Assembly (NCBI GenBank): GCA_011009095.1
Contig: VTPC01000026.1
Span: 117,231-181,230 of the forward strand
From: Ignelater luminosus
Lineage: Eukaryota > Arthropoda > Insecta > Coleoptera > Elateridae
Length of the DNA stretch: 64,000 nucleotides
Reading direction: 5' to 3'
The notes under the pieces are model-generated. The model did no database searches. It was not told the origin of the DNA and worked only from the letters and a program-made list of their open reading frames with translations. The position numbers and the translations under genes were made by a program. Of this stretch, positions 57,800 through 64,000 are shown in pieces (the first letter of the stretch is position 1; each line of letters begins with the position of its first letter).

Positions 57800-59280
57800 C
57801 TATTGTTATCAACAGGGTAGTCTATACAAATGCAGTAGCACTATTAACAAAGTACTGTATTGACAAAGAACCAAAAAGATTCCAGGGTGTCACTGCTGAC
57901 CTGGAAACGAAGAATTTCTTGACCTTGAAACTCTCCCAGTTAGACTTAAGCAAAGCAGCATCCAAGAAAAACAGCTTCTTGACGGAGAATAACTGCAATG
58001 CCGCTTCCTCAATGCAATTTTAAGGTTAGCGGGGCGCCGTAACCCACATATGGCCACTACCGCACATAAACAAAGACTGAGGATTGGGGTAAGGAATGGC
58101 CAACATGCATCGATGATTCTGAAACATTAATATAGAGGTCCCAACATTTAAGTTTCAATATCTCTGCTTCAGATTTTCGATAATCGACCACATATCGATG
58201 TTTTTAATGTTTTCTCTAAATCTTAATCTTAAATATCTTTCTAATTTACATTTTACAATAATAAGAAATAGTGAATCATGAATATTGACAGTTTTTCGTG
58301 GACGATACTGTTAGGAAAATTGGTAGTCGTCGAGTCAATTAAGACCGTTCAGTTTTTGAAGTGGTGATGTTAATTCAAAGTCTTGCTGAATTTGAATGTT
58401 TTGTTTTAATTACTATTTAGTTTTGCAATGCTGGTAAAGTAAGGTTGCCACCTGGCCGGATTCTTGTTTCTCTTTGGACTTTCAAAATAAGTTTTAGTTG
58501 ATGCTTAGAGTGCCCAAAGCGGCAGCAGACTCCACAAAGCAATATTGATTGGGCTCAGGAAGAGCAATTATGATTATACTTCCGTCAGCGAAGAAAACGC
58601 TATCTTTGCGTTTACGGAAATTGACGTTTGCTGCTGATCGCCCAAACAGTAATGGTCCGCACCCTAACTTCAGAGTAGGCAAATTATATAAAAAAAATTA
58701 ATCAATCAGGTCCCAGCCTACCCTGAAGTTAGGTTGCGGAATGCCCGGCGATGTATCCAAGAAGTTTATGATGCTAATACTACTACTTACTAACCAATCA
58801 GGAGACTTTTTGCTCATCGTGATTACTGTTCTTGGATACAAGCGCAAGCCTTATTTGCGTAGCACAGCAAGTGACAACTTGAATACAGTGACCCAAGCTC
58901 TGTATAGGCCAGTATTAGCGTCCAGTAAAGGTGGTAACCCTATTCTAAAGACCATACGACTTTGAATGAATTTTTACCGTAACAATAAGGTCTTGTCAGT
59001 TTTTGAAATTTGTGTATGCGTAAATTCAGATCTATAACAATTCGTTAAATTTATGCGATAATTAATAACAGTTTATCTTGTTTAACAATCTGCAAAATTC
59101 TTTAGGATAAAATTCGCAGCTTTTTCCATGAGCTTATACATACATAGCCACATTCACATTGTGGTGCCATGGTAAAATTTCTGAGCAGGACACTAGAACC
59201 ACTATTAAAGTTAATTTTGGGTTTCAAATTGACATACGGAGAAACAACACGGCGAGATAAGGCGTAAACGATTTTGGAGA
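57800..59280. other. Unassigned stretch with a short inverted repeat
   Basis: The open frame 57784-58023 has no recognisable homologue. A 26-base inverted pair lies at about 58651-58677 and 58717-58745 (GCACCCTAACTTCAGAGTAG against an inverted GCAACCTAACTTCAGGGTAG), separated by 40 bases. Confidence 0.4.
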
Positions 59281-59282
59281 AC

Positions 59283-61640
59283 GAAACATTTAAAATTCGG
59301 CTGCTGGAACGTAGCATCATGGAACTCTCACGACTAAGAAAGTATCCTGGAGATCGACATCTGCGCCCTATCTAAAACAAAACAAAATGGCAAAGGGAAC
59401 ATACACTAAACAATTACACCCTGATATACAGTGGAAAGAATAAACAGAGGCATTGCTAAACCCAAGAAAGAAAGGAAAACTTCTTCGCAAACCTTTAGAG
59501 TCTATTGGACAAAATACCTGTAAACGACAAACTTTTTATCATGGGTGACCTCAACTCAAGAATTGGGAACAATTTAATACCCGGAGGGACCCAGAAGTTC
59601 AACGAAAACACTCTGAACGACAATGGAAAAATGCTTCTACAACTATGGGCACAGAATGAGCTCCGAAGTAACAATGCGTTCTACCCACATAAGTGGCAAT
59701 ACAAATACACTTGGGAAAAACAGTAGAGGACAAGAATCAGTTATTGATTATATATAATAACGAAACCCTAAGCAAATATTTGGTATTAGAGCGCTCAGAT
59801 CTGCTACCCTAGGGATAGAAGACCATAGACTCATTCTCTGCAAACTGAGATGTGACGCTAACCAACAAAAAGATGTTAAAGAAAAACAACCTGTACCAGC
59901 AAAGACTAACGGAAAAAATTATTCAAAACACAATTACACCCAGGGTCAGTGTAGAAAGAGCCTAGAAGAAAATAAAAACTGACATGCTCAACAGTACAAA
60001 AGAGGCCGTGGGAACTAGAACGATTAAAAATAAGACAAACCGGAACACAAAACCTTCGTTTACAGAAGAAATGAAATCACTGGCAAATGAAAAAAGAAAA
60101 GCCTATCTAGGGTACAGAAACAGCAAAAGAGCCGAAAGCTTCGAAGTATACAAAGACATAAGGAATAAAGACAATAATATAATATCAATTATAAAAAAAG
60201 GAGTACCGGACAAAAGAAAATGGAGTCCGACTTATATAGAGGTCAAAACAAAATTTGGGCAATGCTAAGGGTAAAAAAAGCCAACTGATGAGGAAGTAGC
60301 GACAAATAGTATTACAGAAGAGAACATCATTTTCTTGGAAGGAAATCCCCAGGAACAGACCAAGTTGTCAACGAAATGGTTAAATGCGGAGGTGGTACGG
60401 CTCAGGAGAAAATTACGAAACTATTTAATAAAATTCTAAAATCAGGAGAAGTAGCCAATGAATGGCTAAAAACAATTACTGCTCCAATTTCTAAAAAAGG
60501 ATCTAAGAAAATTTCAAAACTACAGAGGTATAACTCTTCTGAGTCATATAGCAAAACTCCTGACAAAAATCTTGTCACTAGAAATCAGCGAGAAGATTGG
60601 AATTAGCGAAGAACAGCAAGGATTTCGGGGTAATAGGTCAACAATAGATGGTATCTTCATATTGAGACAACTAGCAGAAAAAGCCATAGAATCCGACAAA
60701 TATCTTTTCCTATGTTTTGTGGATTTCACGTAAGCATTTGGCTGGGTAAAACTCAAAAACGTACTAAAAGTACTTAATGACAATAATATAGACTATAGAA
60801 TACTACAGATCATTGAACAACTCAACAAAAATATCAGCAGGTATAAAACAAGAGGATAGCCTAAGTCCCACTCTTTTCAGTGTTATTATGGACCAAATAA
60901 TAAAGGATGTAAAAAAAACTAACATAGGATACAATATGGAGAGAAGCAGATTTCAGGTTGTCTGCTATGCAGACGACCTGGTACTGTTAGAAGAGAATGA
61001 GGACGATCTTCAACGACTGTTATTTAGATTAAAGAACATCTCGAAAGAATTCAACATGAAAATACTCAAAAAACCCAATCCATGGTGATCTTGAGACACC
61101 TCATCTGTTGCAAGCTCGGGATTGAAGATCAAATAATCGAGCAGGTTGGAAAATTCAAATATCTGGAAGTCGACATCTCAAGAAACAGAAATACCACAGA
61201 AGAAGTTTTTGCACAAAGCCAAAGGGCGGCAACGATCTCCGACTGCCTTAGAAACGTAAAATGGCGAAATAAGGACATGGCCATCTTGAGTAAAGTGAGA
61301 ATTTATAAAACGTGTATGCGAAGGATACTCACTTACGCAGTGGAGACACGAGCTGAAACAACCACAACCAAACGTTTTATGCGAACAACGGAAATGAAGA
61401 CTGTAAAGGGTGTTGCTGGAGTAACCCTACGAGACAGGCGTAGAAATGAAGATATTCGGGATGTATGCGGTATGCAAGATGTAGTAACGTTAATAGAATG
61501 GACAACACACACCTAGCAAAGCAGTTGAGAAACCACGCACAAAACAACCAGTAGGACCAGCGGAAGACCATTGAGGCAAAGATGGAAATAACAGAACTAG
61601 GTGCTTAATTAAGAGGAAGAAGAAGAATAAGAAGTTGATA
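59283..61640 (+). mobile_element. Nearly full-length LINE, frame-broken
   Basis: Domains run in order. The endonuclease starts at about 59285 (LKFGCWNVAS, IDICALSKTK) and continues with KLFIMGDLNSRIGNNLIPGG and FYPHKWQYKYTW (59535-59720). A linker includes EAVGTRTIKNKTN and ANEKRKAYLGYRNSKRAE (59995-60140). RT follows with VKCGGGTAQEKITKLFNKIL, EEQQGFRGNRSTIDGIF, LFLCFVDFT, DSLSPTLFSVIMDQII and the catalytic VVCYADDLVLLEE (near 60960). The C-terminal part has KVRIYKTCMRRILTYAVETR and EMKTVKGVAGVTLRDRRRNE (61280-61460). It ends in a GAA-rich tail at 61611-61638. Several frameshifts and stops make it inactive. Its 5' end is probably truncated. Confidence 0.85.
61611..61638 (+). repeat. GAA-rich 3' tail of the LINE
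   Basis: AGAGGAAGAAGAAGAATAAG directly follows the LINE coding remnant. A short purine microsatellite in this position is a usual 3' end in several LINE families and so marks the insertion edge. Confidence 0.5.
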
Positions 61641-64000
61641 TTGATGCTAAAGAACATCGATTTTTTTATCGATATGTCGTACATCGATGATTTGTTTATC
61701 TGTCAGATTGATGTTAAGTTGACATGAATGTTTTTCTTGGAGTTTGGGGGGCATAGCGAAAAAATTGATTTCTAGCTTCTAAAATTTGAACTGGTCTGTG
61801 TATAGGCGAGGGTACTACACCTATTATTCACGAGACGAAGACAAAGTATAATCACAACGTCATTAGTCTTTAAATTCCTTTTTTTTTCTAATTTAGATGC
61901 TCTTGCTAAATCACGAACACGGGAGTGTTGGCTTCAATCCACTAAGCCTGCGCAAACCATAAGAATACGACAAAATAAAACACAGTAGGTATTTGAATCT
62001 ATCATTTTAGAATTTCATGTAATTCCTAAGAAAATAAATACCATAAGCAAAACCGGACGCGGTGTTTAGTTGGTAGACAGACTGGTAGACCTTATCCAGT
62101 ACTTGAGTTTCATAATTTAACGACGTTTACTGGGCAGAATGGAAATTCTAAGATTGAAACAACTCAAGATTTTTCAAAAGTAATGACACTGCCTACTTCA
62201 GAGAGGCTTTGGATGCAGCTAAAGGTATTGGTAAATACTTACCTCAATAATACCTCAATAATAGTCTTCTATATCTGTTTTGGGTATAAAACAAGATCTT
62301 TGGCACTATCTAGTAAAAGCTCAATGTAAAAGCATTTTCTTCTCAAAATGTATTTGGCACCAATGTGCGTCTCAACCATACATGGTGGTAGAAAAAATTT
62401 ACAAACAATAACTAAAACGAAAGAAAACTTTCGAGTAGTTCATCTTTTCAAAAATCAACGTAGTTTTAATTACAGTATAAATTAATTTAATTAATTAATA
62501 ATTAAAGTGAAGTTTCAAAAATTAAACAATGACGCGAAATGACGTTTTTGAGTTAAAAATAAAGACGAATATTAGTAAAAAATGGGTTCTTGTTTAATAT
62601 TATTATTTGATTGATTCATTCGATTATTCTACACCGTTGAATGGAAAGGTGTAAAAATAAACTAATTGGGTTAATTTCAAAAAGTAGCTCGAACAAATGA
62701 CTATGAAGTGTTGGATATTACTATTTTTAATGTATCTGTCAATAGTGTCAATGCTAGTAATTTTTCACAATAACTTTACTAGCGTATTAATATTAATTCT
62801 GGGGCGCGTCTGATGAGGAAAGCTGGCAAAGAATTATTATTCATGCTCAATTAAAATTAATGTGAATCTGTTAATTATTAAAAAAGATTCACAAGCAAGA
62901 AGCAAACAATATTCATTTATTGATCTCAAACTATTTAGATTCACGATGAAACGCTGCAAATCTCCATTTTGTAATTTTCTTCTTTTGTTTCTATTTCAGT
63001 AGACTTCCGCAAACTTGTATAGAGGTCTATTATAAAAGATCGGATATTCTAAAAATAGTTGCGAAGCAACAACTTCACTCGTCTAGGAAGGGCTGTTAGG
63101 AGGTGAACCTTCAAGTGTAACCAAAACTTAAATATTGATTTAATGCAAATGTAGAGGTGTCGCTCTCGCTGATGTCGGCGCTAATGTGCCTACAGAAAAT
63201 TCAATAGAATCTGCAGCCAGCACATAACACATCACATCCACACATAGAAAACCGTTGCGTAATAACGCAATGCTAATACGAATTTGACCCAACTGGTTAT
63301 TACTTAAAGTTTAAATTCCCGGGCAATTTATTCTCTAATTGCTGTAATTTCGTTTTCGGTTATAAATATTTATTAGTTTATTAATCTGCAACTGTATTAC
63401 ATTAATTTCTAGTTGGAATTAATTAATTTTAAAAAAGAGAGAATCGTAAAATTTTCAGGAAATACTCAGCTGGGTAAACTAGAAACACTGAATTAATAAA
63501 TAATTCTTTAGACATTAAGACTCTTGTTGCGATTGAATTTAAAACGAGAGGGTGCGTCCTTTTCTTTATGTTATCGTCAGTGATTAGCTTTCCTCACACC
63601 CTTCTATTGTTATTTTTTCCCAACCTGTAATTCCAGGTAAAGACCCTTTATTGGGTATTATTAGTAGGGTTAGTTGAATTCATTGTTTACAATTGGGGAG
63701 AGAACACTGAAAGGATCTATTTTAATCATCGGGCGCTTTAAATCTATTGTTTTGCAAAAAAGAAAAACTAATTTACTTTTTGCACGGGTGATTTGTATTG
63801 GAAAATTAAAAAGGATAAAAGTACAATGATGTCTATAAAGTAAATTATAAATTGTTTTAAGAACTCTTATGGTAATTAGTACCAGTAACTAAATACAGTT
63901 ACAAACACTCAAAATGTTTTAAAAAGTTTTTGTATACAGGGTGATCAGAATAATCATTTCTCGAAGAAGCGCTTTATGGACTTATGGTACATCAAGTCAA
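61641..64000. other. AT-rich stretch without recognised genes
   Basis: No coding signature. ATCGAT-containing words (61655-61690) follow the LINE tail. TATACAGGGTGA at 63933-63944 marks the start of a repeat that leaves the window. Confidence 0.4.

Overview
The window looks like an AT-rich, repeat-dense insect nuclear genome, probably a beetle. The evidence is a CYP6-type P450, short GT-AG introns of about 60 nt, insect-type mariner, piggyBac, hAT, MULE and Harbinger remains, several non-LTR and Ty3/gypsy retroelements, and many small TA-flanked inverted-repeat elements. The order is an inference. A 400-base run of N (45421-45820) marks an assembly gap.

Four features look like functional host genes: a complete three-exon CYP6-like cytochrome P450 (24860-26562, minus, 521 codons), a complete five-exon mitochondrial glycine cleavage H protein (41085-41830, minus, 167 codons), and two near-identical tRNA-Arg(UCG) genes 1.3 kb apart (35168-35240 and 36484-36556, minus). 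Almost everything else recognisable is mobile DNA, mostly broken by frameshifts, stops and deletions.

Layout. 1-1.2 kb: non-LTR and pogo remnants. 3.2-4.0 kb: a decayed copy of an orphan multicopy insect protein family (DUF7869-like). 4.4-5.9 kb: a hAT element with a perfect 8-bp target duplication. 8.57-11.81 kb: a second, much better preserved DUF7869-like gene inside 38-bp terminal inverted repeats, which makes it a DNA transposon. 11.9-12.4 kb: Tc1/mariner remnant. 13.6-15.9 kb: MULE with FLYWCH finger between inverted arrays of a 15-bp iteron. 16.1-16.4 kb: mariner-type helix-turn-helix. 19.4-22.4 kb: gypsy. 22.65-24.3 kb: piggyBac. 24.9-26.6 kb: P450. 27-30 kb: LINE pieces. 31.4-38.4 kb: foldback elements, two tRNAs, a Harbinger remnant and tandem repeats. 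38.5-39.4 kb: LINE. 41.1-41.8 kb: GCSH. 43.5-44.1 kb: two MITEs. 44.3-46.6 kb: two LINEs converging on the gap. 48.6-49.1 kb: mariner. 50.2-55 kb: two gypsy remnants. 57.3-57.8 kb: internally deleted mariner with intact ends. 59.3-61.6 kb: long but frame-broken LINE.

The best candidate for an undescribed system is the 3.24-kb transposon at 8572-11813. It links an orphan protein family to clear terminal inverted repeats, an asymmetric cluster of subterminal motifs and a duplicated acidic exon. A second theme is a terminal motif (TATACAGGGTGT and variants) shared by at least eight otherwise different repeats. All homology calls come from motif recognition by eye; no database search was run.
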